Source of the DNA: Pilatotrama ljubarskyi
Lineage: Eukaryota; Basidiomycota; Agaricomycetes; Polyporales; Polyporaceae
Assembly (NCBI GenBank): GCA_022385805.1
Contig: MU277771.1
Location: 65,730-81,611 of the forward strand
DNA: 15,882 nucleotides
Reading direction: 5' to 3'
The notes under the pieces are model-generated. The model was not told where the DNA came from. It worked only from the letters and a program-made list of their open reading frames with translations, and did not search any database. The translations under genes were made by a program, and so were the position numbers. How positions within the stretch are numbered: the stretch's first letter is position 1; the number at the start of each line of letters is the position of its first letter. Shown in pieces: positions 1 to 8,808 of the stretch.

Positions 1-968
1 GAATTGGACGGCCGAATGAACCCCGAACGGAGGTTTTCCTCGATATACTCGCGCAGGGTGTCCAACTCCATCTGGGACAGCGAGTAGATCGGGCCAAGGG
101 GCGGAACCTTGCCCTCCTCAAGAGTAATCTTGAGGTCGTAGGGCCGGTGTTCCGGAAGAGTGTCTGCCTTTTTCCTGCTAAAGACATCCGCGAACTCGTG
201 GTACTCCGGGGGAACTCCAGTGAGGTCCGGAGGTTCCTCCGAGAGTGACGAGCTACGGGCCTTAGCCGAATCCAGTGAGACGTCCGACAGATTGAGAGTG
301 TAACTCTCCACCCCGGGCATCCGGCACGCACGGGCGAAAGCCACGGCATTGACCAGGGCGACCCGGGGGACCGATGTGGGAGAGGTCGAAGCAGATCCTG
401 CCGAGGGGTCTCCAGCCGGAAGTGGCGGAGATCCGGTCAGGGGTTCCGAGGGTGAAGATACCGAGGGCGCCGAGGGATCCGAAGGAGACGGACGTGTCGG
501 AGGGGCGGTTCAGAATTGGATGCTGCGCTTCTTCCAGTCAATCAAGGGATTGTAGGCGGAGAGCCAGCTGTATCCCAGAACGGCGGAGACCGACTTGTCC
601 AACGGAGTTACGAAGAAATCGACCGATATGACCTCTCCCAAAGGGAACTGAACCGGAAGTGTGGAAGTCCGAGAGATGACATGATTGGATGACCCGTCGA
701 AGAGCTGAAGGCGGATAGGAGGGACAGGGAAAGTCGGAAGTCCGTGATGCTCGACAAACTCCGAGTCCAGGAAGCAGTGCGAGGAACCGGAGTCGATGAG
801 AGCCCAGAATTCCGACGGGACGAGCTCGGAGTAGAGGGTTACATGGAGGGATAGGGGGTCGGAAAGAGTGGACGCGTTGAGCCGGAGTACAGGCGGAAGG
901 TCCATGCCGGGAGGGTCAATGCAGTCCTCACCAGACACGGATGGCAGAGGACTGCTGACTAGTTTTTT
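1..968 (-). CDS. pol: Protease and start of reverse transcriptase, left copy (partial)
   Basis: Read in the -1 frame relative to gag, with no start codon of its own required. The aspartic protease carries the active-site triad Asp-Ser-Gly in [11 protein letters not shown], and its C-terminal part [22 protein letters not shown] is typical of Ty3/gypsy proteases. A TGA stop (512-510) follows directly; beyond it the same frame continues through a Pro/Ser-rich linker to the RT entry segment (EFADVFS, then RPYDLKI and [13 protein letters not shown]), which runs off the left edge. The protein would cleave Gag and Pol and copy the RNA into cDNA in the particle. The TGA is shared with the right copy and looks like CGA changed to TGA, so RT could be made only by readthrough or not at all. 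One residue differs from the right copy in the protease region (Ala for Thr in the VLGYSW segment). Confidence 0.85.
921..968 (-). promoter_or_regulatory. Predicted -1 ribosomal frameshift signal, left copy
   Basis: On the minus strand the gag frame ends TCA AAA AAC TAG. The heptamer A AAA AAC (968-962) is a canonical -1 slippery site. A 6-nt spacer is followed by stem arms GCAGTCCTC (955-947) and GAGGACTGC (929-921), a perfect 9-bp stem with a 17-nt loop. The protease frame is open in the -1 phase from the heptamer on. Sequence identical to the right copy. Confidence 0.75.
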
Positions 969-2392
969 GACTCCTCCACAGGCTCGGAGTCCGACTGGAC
1001 TTCCGACGGAGGTTCCGCAGACTCGGAGGCCTGAGCAGCGCGGCCCTTAGCTGGGGGCGCCGTCTTCTTTGGACAGTTCACGGACACGTGCCCCGGACCT
1101 CCGCAGAAGAGGCATAGATTGTTGGCGAGCCGACACTGCCGTTCCTCTTGCGTAAGCTTCCCATCCTTACCCAGCTTATCAGAGTAGGGCTTGGAGGGTT
1201 GCTTAGCTGGGGTCGTAGCAGACGAGGATGGAGACGAGGAGTTCCGAGGGGCAGCGGAAGAAGCGGACTGGGAGGTCCCGGCGGGGGAACTGGCTTTGGT
1301 GTAGGGAGTGGACCGGGATTCCGGAGTGGTCTTCACAGAGGCCGAAGACGACGACTTATGACCTCCCGAAGATTCCCGAGCTTGCTCCGCCTTGCGTTCC
1401 CATTAACAGTGGTCCAGGGATTGCACAAGGTTCCAGAGCTCCTCCAGGGAGTCAGGCTTTCCAACCTCGGAGATCCGGTCCTTAAGGCACGCCAGAAGAC
1501 CCTTGTAGAACTGGTAACGGAGGGCCGCCCTTCCCCAGCGGACTTGCGTCGCGAGCCGATTGAACTGAGTGATGTACTTCGCGATCCGTTGGTTATCCGC
1601 CATCCGGAGGTTCTCGAGGTCGTGTTCAGCCTGTCCGGTGACATTATACAGACCGAAGTTGACCCGGAGTTCCTCCTGAAACACCTCGTAGGAGTGCAGG
1701 AATTCCGGCGGGTTATCCGACTCGTGCTCTAGGAGGTACAGTTCGAACCAGGCGAGGGCCATCCCCTTGAGGTAGGAAATGGCGTAGGTGACTTTCTTCT
1801 CATCGGTATCGAACGTCCTAGGGCGAGCCTTGAAGACCAACTCCAACTGCGTGAAAAATGAACAGAGTTTTGAGGGATCCGACCCGTCGAACTGGTTGGG
1901 CTCCCAGACGTTGTTCCGTTCGGATAATGACAGAGTTCCGGAAGACACAGTGGAGGAGGCCTGGGTAACCCGGAGGGTCTGCGCGAGGAGCAGCATCGCC
2001 TGGGCCAGTTCCCATTGGGGGTCGGAATACGGAGCAGAAAGAGTGGGAAGATGAGGAGGTGGATCACGGGGTTTTGGGACTGGATCGGCAGGCGCGCTAG
2101 CTGCTCGTGGAGACAGGAAGGGGTTGTTAGGGGACATCCGCGGGTTCAGAGGAGTCGGGGCAGGGGCTTGGGTAGGGTCGGGGAAACCGAGAAGTGGAGC
2201 TCCGGGCAGGCGGGACGGGCCCGTCGCCGGAGATCCGACATGTGACTCGGCCAGGGGAGATTGAGTGGAAACGTCAAGGATGTTCTGGGAACCCGCGGGA
2301 CGCGTAGGAGTGACGGGGGTGGAGTTCTGGGTTGAGACCCAAATGCGGCGTGCAGTGAATCCGGACCAAGCACCTTCGGGTTCCGTGGACAT
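959..2392 (-). CDS. gag: Gag (capsid/nucleocapsid), left copy, one in-frame stop
   Basis: A gag frame of 477 codons reads from ATG at 2392 to TAG at 961-959. Residues about 1-150 are Pro/Ser-rich. Residues about 155-325 form the retrotransposon Gag (capsid-like) domain, with the run [18 protein letters not shown]. Residues 427-440 are a CCHC zinc knuckle, C-x2-C-x4-H-x4-C, which binds RNA in this family. Gag would assemble the particle that packages the element's RNA. A TAA stop at codon 330 (1405-1403) separates capsid from knuckle; the right copy has the same stop. The only amino-acid difference I found from the right copy is Met instead of Thr at residue 86. I chose this ATG because it is the first good start after the leader and the frame upstream is LTR. 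Confidence 0.88.
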
Positions 2393-2410
2393 GACGAGAC
2401 CCTCAGTGTG

Positions 2411-2421
2411 AGTTCGGACAC
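2411..2421 (-). other. Predicted self-primer binding site, left Fam1 copy
   Basis: Minus-strand GTGTCCGAACT begins 2 nt after the LTR end. It is perfectly complementary over 11 nt to the predicted 5' end of the element's own transcript (2711-2701). No TGG-initiated tRNA complement is present here. In Tf1 the primer is likewise the first 11 nt of the mRNA. Function is inferred from that family. Confidence 0.72.
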
Positions 2422-2509
2422 ACTGTTAGAACGCGTGCCGTAGTCGGCGAGCAGACGAAGTACCGGAGTTCCGGAGTTCCGGACGGAGTCCGGCTACAGC
2501 ACGGGGGGT

Positions 2510-2564
2510 GGGGACTTCGGCGAAGTTATTAACAACGCCCTGAGCGATCTCGTCTAGTGTCCCC
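2510..2564 (-). other. Conserved LTR hairpin, left Fam1 LTR
   Basis: Outer arms GGGGAC and GTCCCC enclose an inner hairpin (2519-2539): arm GGCG-TT-GTT, loop AAT, arm AAC-TT-CGCC. The outer pair is complete here. It is one of six occurrences in the window; see the findings for covariation. Confidence 0.7.
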
Positions 2565-2710
2565 TATTTACAAGAGGGCACTGGCAAGGAGGCGGGGGAG
2601 AGACGGAGTTCCGACGGGGTCACGGAAAGAAGGGAAGTGGATTGCGGATAAGTACAGAGGGATCCGAGGGTAAGCCGGTAAGTAACGAGGTAACAACGAG
2701 GTGTCCGAAC

Positions 2711-2745
2711 TGAGGCAAACACTGCTACCAGCTCGGCTATTTATA
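2711..2745 (-). promoter_or_regulatory. LTR promoter: TATA box and predicted start
   Basis: TATAAATA on the minus strand (2745-2738) lies 34 bp upstream of the A in TCAGTTCGG (A at 2711). TCAGTT fits the initiator consensus. The predicted transcript begins AGTTCGGACAC, the exact complement of 2411-2421. Confidence 0.7.
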
Positions 2746-2929
2746 CTAGGTGGGCCCAACAGATAAGGAAGGGCCCTACGTCATAGTCGTCGGAGTTCCA
2801 GGAACTCCGAGGCCTAGTGATGCAAGACAAGAGAAAGGGATAAACTGACAAGAAGAGATATGACGTCAACGAAGAAAAAGCGCGAAGACTACTAAGGAAG
2901 GAAAGCACGGACGTCCGGGGAAGTCCCGT

Positions 2930-2953
2930 CCGGAACTCCTGCCGGAGTTCCGG
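2930..2953. repeat. U3 palindrome, left Fam1 LTR
   Basis: Arms CCGGAACTCC and GGAGTTCCGG, 10 bp each and perfectly complementary, flank a 4-bp spacer about 35 bp inside the LTR. Possible protein-binding site or hairpin in the 3' UTR of the element RNA. Confidence 0.7.
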
Positions 2954-3136
2954 CGGAGGTCACGCTCCCTGGTGGCACGGATCGTGACAGTCACCAGTAG
3001 TAAGATGCAACCAAGTGTTAGGATGCTGTTATATCCCATGCACACACCTTCTTCTCCAGTTCAACTCCGCATTTTTCGGACCTAACTCCGGACTTATTTC
3101 TCCATTCTGACTTCACTACATTCTCCCCATACTTGT

Positions 3137-3220
3137 ACTCCGCTTTTCCGGACTTTTACTCCGCATTTTCGGACTTTAACTCCGCTTTTCCGGACTACAA
3201 CTCTGCATTTTCTCCGAACT
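3137..3220 (+). repeat. Degenerate ~21-bp tandem repeats in Fam2 U3
   Basis: About four units of the form ACTCCGCTTTTCCGGACTTT, varying at several positions. Copy B has about three related units around 9611-9670. They lie upstream of the TATA box and could be activator sites; no function is shown. Confidence 0.6.
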
Positions 3221-3334
3221 TCAGCCTTATGTCTCAGATTGCGACATCCCTTCACAATAGGCTTATTGTCTTCATCCCGGAACCCCTCTTCCGTCCTTCT
3301 CCTTATTGTTTACGTTCACAATAAGCCTTACTTC

Positions 3335-3378
3335 TATATATACCGAGCTGGTATGTCGTAGCTACTCAGTTCGGATAC
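3335..3378 (+). promoter_or_regulatory. Fam2 LTR promoter, copy A
   Basis: TATATATA (3335-3342) lies 33 bp upstream of the A at 3368 in TCAGTTCGGATAC. By analogy with Fam1 the transcript would start AGTTCGGATAC, and an intact Fam2 element should carry GTATCCGAACT next to its 5' LTR. Confidence 0.6.
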
Positions 3379-3458
3379 TTGTTGTACTTCTTGTCATTGC
3401 CGTGATCCTGCAATCAACTTGTGTCTTGTCTTCATTTCCGCTCCTTGTCTCCAAGTCC

Positions 3459-3569
3459 GCTCCAACTCCGGGACGTACTCCGCTCCAACTCCGGACGTAC
3501 TCCGCTCCAACTCCGGACGTACTCCGCTCCAACTCCAGACGTACTCCGCTCCAACTCCAGACGTACTCC
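3459..3569 (+). repeat. 22-bp tandem repeat in Fam2 LTR, five copies
   Basis: Five head-to-tail units of about 22 bp, each holding CTCCAACTCC, GGACGTACTCC or close variants; the first unit has one extra base. The equivalent place in copy B (about 9907-9932) has only one unit, so this is a length-variable part of the LTR. Confidence 0.85.
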
Positions 3570-3593
3570 TCCCCCATCCTCTAGTCCGAAATC

Positions 3594-3648
3594 GAGGACA
3601 CCCCAGAAGGTTCTCAGGCGCGTTGCTAATAGCTTCGCGGAAGTCCTC
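3594..3648 (+). other. Conserved LTR hairpin, Fam2 copy A
   Basis: Outer arms GAGGAC (3594-3599) and GTCCTC (3643-3648) pair fully. The inner hairpin (3619-3639) has arm CGCG-TT-GCT, loop AAT, arm AGC-TT-CGCG. Both stems differ from Fam1 yet remain paired. Confidence 0.7.
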
Positions 3649-3829
3649 ACCCTTGCTGTGCCTCCGTCCGGACGTTCTCAACTCCGAAGTCCGCATGGTT
3701 GAAGTCCGCACCCCCAACTCCGGACTTAACGCCAGCACGTCCCTAACAGATGCGTGCCGTAGACGGCGGGCAGATGGGAAAGACGGAGTTCTGGGGGTTC
3801 CGGACGGAGTCCGGCTACGACACCGGGGT

Positions 3830-3884
3830 GGGGACTTCGGCGAAGCTATTGGCAACACCCTGAGCGGTCTCATCTAGTGTCCTC
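3830..3884 (-). other. Conserved LTR hairpin, Fam1 solo LTR
   Basis: On the minus strand the outer arms are GAGGAC and GTCCCC (one mismatch). The inner hairpin (3839-3859) has arm GGTG-TT-GCC, loop AAT, arm AGC-TT-CGCC, with one mismatch and a G-T pair. This is a partly decayed copy. Confidence 0.6.
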
Positions 3885-4064
3885 TATTTACTAGAGGCCG
3901 CCGACAAGGAGACGGGAAGGAGCAGAGGGTAAACGGAGTTCCGACGGAGTTGCGGGGAGTTGCGGAGAAGGAGGATGTATTGCGGGGGAGTACCGAAGGG
4001 AGAAGCCGAGGGGTGATGAGGTAGTAACGAGATGGAGGCGAGATAACAACGAGGTAATAACGAG

Positions 4065-4109
4065 GTGTCCGAACTGAGGCAAACGCTACTACCAGCTCGG
4101 CTATTTATA
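4065..4109 (-). promoter_or_regulatory. Fam1 solo LTR promoter
   Basis: Minus-strand TATAAATA (4109-4102) lies 34 bp upstream of the start A (4075). The predicted transcript 5' end AGTTCGGACAC (4075-4065) is the same as in both Fam1 elements. Confidence 0.6.
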
Positions 4110-4294
4110 CTAGGTAACCCCAACAAATAAGGAAGGGTCCTACGTCATAGGCATTGGACTTCCGGGAACTCTGAGGCCTAGTGACACAAGACAAGAGAAG
4201 GGATAAACTGATAAGAAGAGATATGACGTCAAGAGGAAAAAAAAACTCGAAGGCTACTAAGTAAGGTAAGTGTGGACGTCCGAGGAAGTCCCGT

Positions 4295-4318
4295 CTGGAA
4301 CTCCTGCGGGAGTTCCGG
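4295..4318. repeat. U3 palindrome, Fam1 solo LTR
   Basis: Arms CTGGAACTCC and GGAGTTCCGG with spacer TGCG; one mismatch between the arms. Same place as in the other Fam1 LTRs. Confidence 0.6.
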
Positions 4319-4359
4319 CGGAGGTCACGCTCCTTGGTGGCACAGGTCGTGACACCAAG

Positions 4360-5188
4360 TTCCCTCCTTTTCCATTATTAGATCAACACAAGATCTATGG
4401 CTCAGCGATATCCTGTGTGTTATTGTCTAAACATCACATAAACAGATGCAATACACTTGTTCTTTACTTCACTGTGAACTCATGTTCAGCTTTGTTTCAT
4501 CCATCTTTTAGGTCAAATTGCACTTGTATCATCACTATATTCCCATCTTCAGCTTCCTATCTCTGCTAGTCAGGGATATACTTATTATCATTTGCATAAA
4601 AGTTGTCATGTGACACATTGGCTCTCCAGACCGCATCACAGATGTCAAAAAATTGTTGCAGCTCACAGATCTCATGGAAATAGATAATTCTTTTCTTATA
4701 AAAGATTAAAAGATAAACTAAACTGACAATAAGAGAAATCAAGATTTCAGAGGGACTTCGTACTGAGCTATAGATTTTTCGAAGAGGGGTGCCACAGGCA
4801 AAGCCATACCAGTCACGTGACAACTATTTTGCAAATGGTAATAATGTTGAGACACTACACTAACACTCAGATGTGAAATGCACACTGCATTGCATGCCCA
4901 GTGCGCTAGCCAGAGAGCTAGGGTTACATAGGTGCCCAAGCAATGCATTACAAACAGTGTTGAAGTGAGTAAGCGCCACAAGCTAGGTGGTCTACAATCC
5001 TAACCCTAAAATTTCTAATGAAAACAACCCCTGACCCCACTGTTTGTAGTGTTCGTGGCAGTGAAAAATGCTTACTTTCACATTTCGGAGTTCCAATTTT
5101 CACGTTCCCACGAGGTCTTGTGGAATTAGCCGAGGCACAGAAGCTCGCTGCATAATAAATGATTTCTTCATACCTCATCAATTGTAAT
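4360..5188. other. AT-rich stretch with no gene recognised
   Basis: No long open frame with recognisable product and no clear element ends. It has an 11-bp exact inverted repeat, TACAAACAGTG (4949-4959) with CACTGTTTGTA (5038-5048), and single telomere-like words (CTAGGGTTAC, CTAACCCTAA). It abuts the truncated pol fragment at about 5189, where the deletion junction of that element lies. Confidence 0.6.
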
Positions 5189-7530
5189 GCTCGTGCGGAC
5201 AAGTGTGAATTCCATGCGACCTCTGTCGAGTATCTGGGCTACATCCTCTCTCCGGAAGGCCTGACTATGGCAGAATCCAAGGTAAAGGCAATCCTCAACT
5301 GGCCGAAACCCCAGAAAGCTTAGGACATTCTGTAATTCCTCGGCTTTGCGAACTTCTACTGTCGGTTCATCCACAACTACTCTGAGATTGTCCTTCTCTT
5401 GACCTGCCTGACGTGGAAGGGAGTTCTGTAAAACTCCGACCAGAAGTGTCAGGACTCCTTCAACGTGCTCAAGAAGGCCTTCACGACCGTGCCAATCTTG
5501 CACCACTGGGAACCCGACCGTCAGATCACTGTCAAAAGTGATGCATCTGATTACAGCATTGCCGAAATCCTCTCCATCACCACGGAGTTCGGGAAACTCC
5601 ATCTCATCGCATTCCATTCCCGGACTCTCTCCAGTGCGGAGCTGAACTATGATACCCACAAAAAGGAACTCCTCGTGATCTTTGAATGCTTCAAGACTTG
5701 GCGGCACTACCTCAAGGGCTCCGGAACTCTGATTGACATCGTCACTGACCACAAGAACCTCGAGTACTTCTCCACCACTAAGCTCCTCACGCGCCGTCAA
5801 GCTCGCTGGTCAGAGTTTCTGTCGCAGTTAAACCTCGTCATCTGCTTCTGCCCTGGAAAACTTGGAGTCAAACCAGACGTGCTCACTCAATGTTGGGACA
5901 TCTACCCAAAAGAGGGGGGCAGTGACTACTCCGTAGTTAACCCACACAACTTCCGACCTGTCTTCATGCAGGAGCAACTCACTTCATCCCTCCAGGCAAC
6001 GTACCTCCACGAGCTAGTACTCCAAACGACGTTCCTGCTGAATGATCACCAGCTCCGCTCGGACATCCGCTCAGCCCAGTCAGCAGATCCACGCAATCCC
6101 AAGCTCACCACTGCACTCGAAGCAGCTGGTCAGGGTGATTTCCACTGGTCCCTGAATGAAGACGGCTTCCTCCGCTTCAATGGCCAGATTTACGTCCCTG
6201 ACATCTCGGATCTCCGGCTTCAAGTCCCCCGCTCCCATCACAATCACTCTACGACTGGGCACTGGGGCCAGAACAAGATGCAGGCCCTGGTACTCTGCGA
6301 TTGTGCCTGGCTGGGACTCCGAGCCTTCGTCCGGGACTATGTGAAGTCCTGTACCCTGTGCGTGCGCGCAAAGACCCCTCGGCACCTGCCCTATGGGACA
6401 CTCAAGTAACTCCTGATCCTGGAACGCCCATGGAACTCCATCTCCGTGGGCCTTATTGAGCAGCTCCCGAACTCTGGAGGCTACACTGCCATCCTCGTCA
6501 TCGTGGACTGCCTTACCAAGCAAGCCATCTTCATCCCGACACACAACACACTCACTGTCTTGGAGCTCGCGGACTTGTTCATTATGCACGTCTTCTCCAA
6601 GCACAGAGTTCTGTCTCACGTCACCTCTGATCGGCGTTCCGAGTTCGTGTCCCACTTCTTCTGCTCCCTCGGAAAGGCCCTCGATGTGTGCCTCCACTTC
6701 ACCTCCAGGTATCTACCAGAGGGCGACAGCCAAACCGAGCGAGTGAATCAGACCCTGGAGCAGTACCTCCAGATCTACTGCAACTACCAGCAGAACAACT
6801 GGGCCCATCTTCTCCCCCTTGCGGAGTTCGCGTATAACAACACCCCGAAGGCAACGACTAGCATCTCCCCCTTCTTCGCGAACAAGGGCTACCATCCTGG
6901 ACTTATGACCCATTTGGAACACGACCTTACCTCCGCCTGGACCCGGGAGTATGCCGTGGATCTCGAGGAACTCCATTTGGTCCTCCAGTCGCAGATCGCG
7001 GAAGCACAGGCCTGCTATCAGGTACAGGCAGACAGGCACCACCTGCCCGCTGCAGACTTCCAGGTCAGAGATCCGGTGTACCTAAAGGCCGAGCACATCT
7101 GTACGACTCACCGTACAAAAAGCTGTCAGAGAAGTTCCTCAGCCCCTTTGAGATTATCGTGAAGGTGGGAACTCACTCCTACACGCTTCACCTCCCCGAC
7201 TCTATGTGTGCTATCCATCTGGTCTTCCACGTCCTGCAGCTGGAACCCGCAACTCCAAACGGCATTTTGGGTTACGTACAGCCGCCTCCGCCCCTAGTCA
7301 TTGTCAACGGAGAACCGGAGTACGAGATCTTGGAGATCCTGGACTCCAAACTGGATTGCCGGCAGAAATCCTGTCAGCTCTTGTACTTGGTCCGCTGGGC
7401 GAGATACGAAGGCACGGATGAAGAAACTTTGTGGATCCTAGCCACGGAGCTCGGACACGCGCAGGAGTTGGTCTCGGACTTCCACCGGAGTTATCTGGAC
7501 AAGCCTGGCCCTCTAGAAAAGCTTTCTTGA
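5189..7530 (+). pseudogene. pol: Pol fragment: RT tail, RNase H, integrase, chromodomain
   Basis: The frame opens within RT ([36 protein letters not shown]). RNase H acidic residues are visible as Asp (5540), Glu (5666) and Asp (5747). The integrase zinc region follows (GHWG, then SCTLC), then the core: D2 at 6629 and E at 6737 have the expected 35-residue gap, but the first catalytic Asp, expected in a MDFI motif, is Gly (GGC, 6449-6451). The C terminus is a chromodomain (LLYLVRWARY), which in chromoviruses directs integration to marked chromatin. It is broken by stops at 5321, 5333, 5429 and 6407 and by loss of one base in an A run near 7116-7120, after which the frame resumes to TGA at 7528-7530. 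D2 is followed by Arg where Gly is usual (DRRSEF). It is a dead copy. Confidence 0.92.
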
Positions 7531-7667
7531 TCGTGTTCCCCTTACTCACACTTGATAAATACTTGTTTGCTTGTTTGACTATTCACTTTCTGTTCCCTTA
7601 TCACTCTTTTATCCAGTTACTAGACGACCTTTTCTTGCTACCTTTACCACTTTACTATCTACTGTAG
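7531..7667. other. Convergent 3' spacer between pol and the antisense gene
   Basis: A pyrimidine-rich gap of about 140 bp. The pol frame ends on its left and the antisense frame ends on its right, so transcripts from both strands would end in or near here. I recognise no definite terminator. Confidence 0.5.
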
Positions 7668-8316
7668 CTAACAGTTGTCCTTGGAACTCCCCAGAGTTCC
7701 GCCCTCACACCGCACCTGTTCCTTTACTGCCCTTTGTGCCCCCGTCTCCTTTCCCTTCACTGCTGCCGCATCCCCTTCTTGCCCTGCCAAAACTCTGCTT
7801 GGTCCCACCTCTGCCTCCAGCTCTGAGAGGTCCGTGGTAAACTCCTCGTCGCTGACCTCTGCCTCGCTCATTTCCTCCCTGAGCTGGTCAAGGTAGGCAT
7901 CGAGGGCAGTCTGGCGCTCTATGAGGTGGTCCTGGTCTTGCTGGAGGAACACGAAGCTGCCCTGGAGCTTTGAGATGTTCGCCCAGACATCCTAGAGCAT
8001 CTCCTGTGTGTACACGTGGTCGCACTGGAGGTGCTGAACCTCGATGAGGAGCGTGTTGAGAGACGCCTCGCCGGTGAGTCTGCTGGTGGCACTCGGGTTC
8101 ACCGACCAGGTGCAGCGGTTGAGAGCTGAGCTGGGGCCGGAGTTCCCGCTGGAGCCCCTGGCCTGCTGGGATGGCGCGAGAGTGGGCCCGTTGGAGGGCC
8201 ACCCGTCCATCTCGCACTTTGCCTTCTTGACATAGCATGGATAGCACGACCAGTGCTTACCACCCTGCTGGTAGAGGCACGGAGTGCCCACCCTCTGGCA
8301 CTGATTGCAGGCGATG

Positions 8317-8365
8317 CTGTGAAAGATGTTAGTGGGAAACTCTGCCGGAGGTCCGTGCAACTTAC
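8317..8365 (-). other. Intron of the antisense gene (49 bp)
   Basis: Minus-strand GTAAGT donor (from 8365), branch-like CTAAC 11 nt upstream of the acceptor end region, and acceptor TTTCACAG ending at 8317. Splicing joins ACC AG with C ATC GCC and keeps the frame open into the cysteine cluster. Confidence 0.78.
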
Positions 8366-8395
8366 CTGGTTGCCACCAAAATGATGGGCTTCTTC

Positions 8396-8431
8396 TCCTC
8401 CTCCTCCTCCTCCTCCTCCTCCTCCTCCTCC
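8396..8431 (+). repeat. (TCC)12 microsatellite
   Basis: Twelve perfect TCC units. On the minus strand they encode the poly-Glu run of the antisense protein. Confidence 0.95.
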
Positions 8432-8808
8432 TTGTCGACCACCCTACCGCTATCCTTGCCCTTCTTCACCTTTTTCTTCTTCGGCCCCTCGACCTCCTCC
8501 ATCTCCAGACTTCCCTCTGCCGCACGCTTGTGCACCTTTTCTATGGTTTTCCGTGCTGCCTCGGCTTTCCGCACCTACTCCGCCTTCTGCTCCTTCTCGG
8601 CCTTCTGACCTGCCTCCATCTCCACCTCTGCTCGCATGTCCTCCTGCAGACAGGCCATCTCGACCTGGGTCTCTGCCAAACACTCCACGGCGGACTTCCG
8701 CAACTGGGATCCAGATGGGGCAGGCATGCTGATGGTGGTGCTGGTTGTTGACCATGGTAGGGGTGATGAGAGAAAAGTGTTCTGTTCAGGAAGCCTGATT
8801 GCACGGTT

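Larger units (their letters stand above)
1..2989 (-). mobile_element. Fam1 Ty3/gypsy LTR retrotransposon, 5' half, left copy
   Basis: Read on the minus strand this is LTR (2989-2424), a short leader with a predicted self-primer binding site, gag, and protease plus the N-terminal edge of reverse transcriptase; the rest lies beyond the left edge. Bases 1-2423 pair with 13430-15852 as an inverted repeat (x pairs with 15853-x) with no indel and about four single-base differences that I could find. The 5-bp target duplication next to the LTR would be GTCAC (2990-2994), but its partner is outside the window. The order gag-protease-RT, the CCHC knuckle and the DSG protease motif define a Metaviridae (Ty3/gypsy) element; the Tf1/sushi chromovirus assignment is inferred from the leader and the related pol fragment at 5189-7530. 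Confidence 0.93.
2424..2989 (-). repeat. 5' LTR of left Fam1 element (566 bp)
   Basis: On the minus strand it starts TGTCACGATCC and ends CTAACA, immediately before the leader. It aligns along its length with the right copy (12842-13429), but with a 22-bp net deletion and scattered, mostly transition differences in U3 and early R. The U5 end is almost identical between the two. It holds a U3 palindrome (2930-2953), a TATA box (2738-2745), a predicted transcript start (2711) and the conserved hairpin (2510-2564). Confidence 0.93.
3027..3748 (+). repeat. Fam2 solo LTR, copy A (722 bp)
   Basis: It starts TGTTATATCC and ends CCCTAACA, so the ends are inverted (TGTTA/TAACA). The target duplication GATGC flanks it at 3022-3026 and 3749-3753. 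The insertion point lies 11 bp from the terminus of the Fam1 LTR. It matches 9468-10082 with indels. The U3 half has degenerate 21-bp repeats, the U5 half a 22-bp tandem repeat. No coding sequence. Confidence 0.93.
3016..4354 (-). repeat. Fam1 solo LTR (minus), split by a Fam2 solo LTR
   Basis: On the minus strand it starts at 4354 with TGTCACGACC and ends at 3016 with CCTAACA. The 5-bp direct repeat CCAAG lies just outside both ends (3011-3015 and 4355-4359), so it is one insertion that lost its interior by LTR-LTR recombination. Removing the nested Fam2 LTR and one copy of its duplication restores a 612-bp LTR. It holds a TATA box (4102-4109), a predicted start (4075), the conserved hairpin (3830-3884) and a U3 palindrome (4295-4318). 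Confidence 0.92.
7668..8727 (-). pseudogene. Antisense spliced gene for a Zn2Cys6-like protein, two stops
   Basis: Minus-strand exon 1 (8727-8366) and exon 2 (8316-7668) join in phase across a 49-bp intron to give 337 codons including the stop. The N-terminal half is a charged, probably helical region with a KKKKVKKGK basic stretch (possible nuclear signal) and a run of 12 Glu. Exon 2 opens with a cysteine cluster C-x2-C-x6-C-x10-C-x2-C-x6-C (8309-8211), which fits the fungal Zn2Cys6 spacing. The C-terminal part is acidic. TAG codons at 8577-8575 and 7994-7992 interrupt it, the frame being coding-like on both sides. The start is uncertain: ATG at 8727 is in frame, while a better-context ATG at 8755 is in another frame. 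It lies between pol and the 3' LTR, opposite in sense. A role in DNA binding is inference from the cysteine spacing only. Confidence 0.72.

Noticed and set aside
1148..1732. Long frame antisense to Gag (about 194 codons), mirrored at 14121-14705
   Set aside because: It lies opposite the Gag capsid and linker region, its composition follows the GC-rich codons of Gag, and it has no recognisable domain.
3306..3584. Short frames across the Fam2 LTR, including repeat-encoded peptides
   Set aside because: They come from the 22-bp tandem repeat and LTR sequence, differ between copies A and B, and show no domain.
4915..5010. Telomere-like words (CTAGGGTTAC, CCTAACCCTAA)
   Set aside because: Single units in opposite orientation, with no tandem array.
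6080..6697. Long minus-strand frame opposite integrase (about 205 codons)
   Set aside because: A shadow of the pol coding strand. Integrase motifs on the plus strand explain the sequence.
7110..7125. A run in pol with a frame change, considered as a programmed frameshift
   Set aside because: It lies within integrase between conserved segments in a copy with many other stops. Loss of one base is the simpler reading.
8450..8755. Frame from a good-context ATG at 8755 in the antisense gene region
   Set aside because: Glycine/arginine-rich composition typical of an out-of-frame reading of the GAG-rich region. The frame from 8727 has the charged, KKKK and poly-Glu features and joins across the intron to the cysteine cluster.
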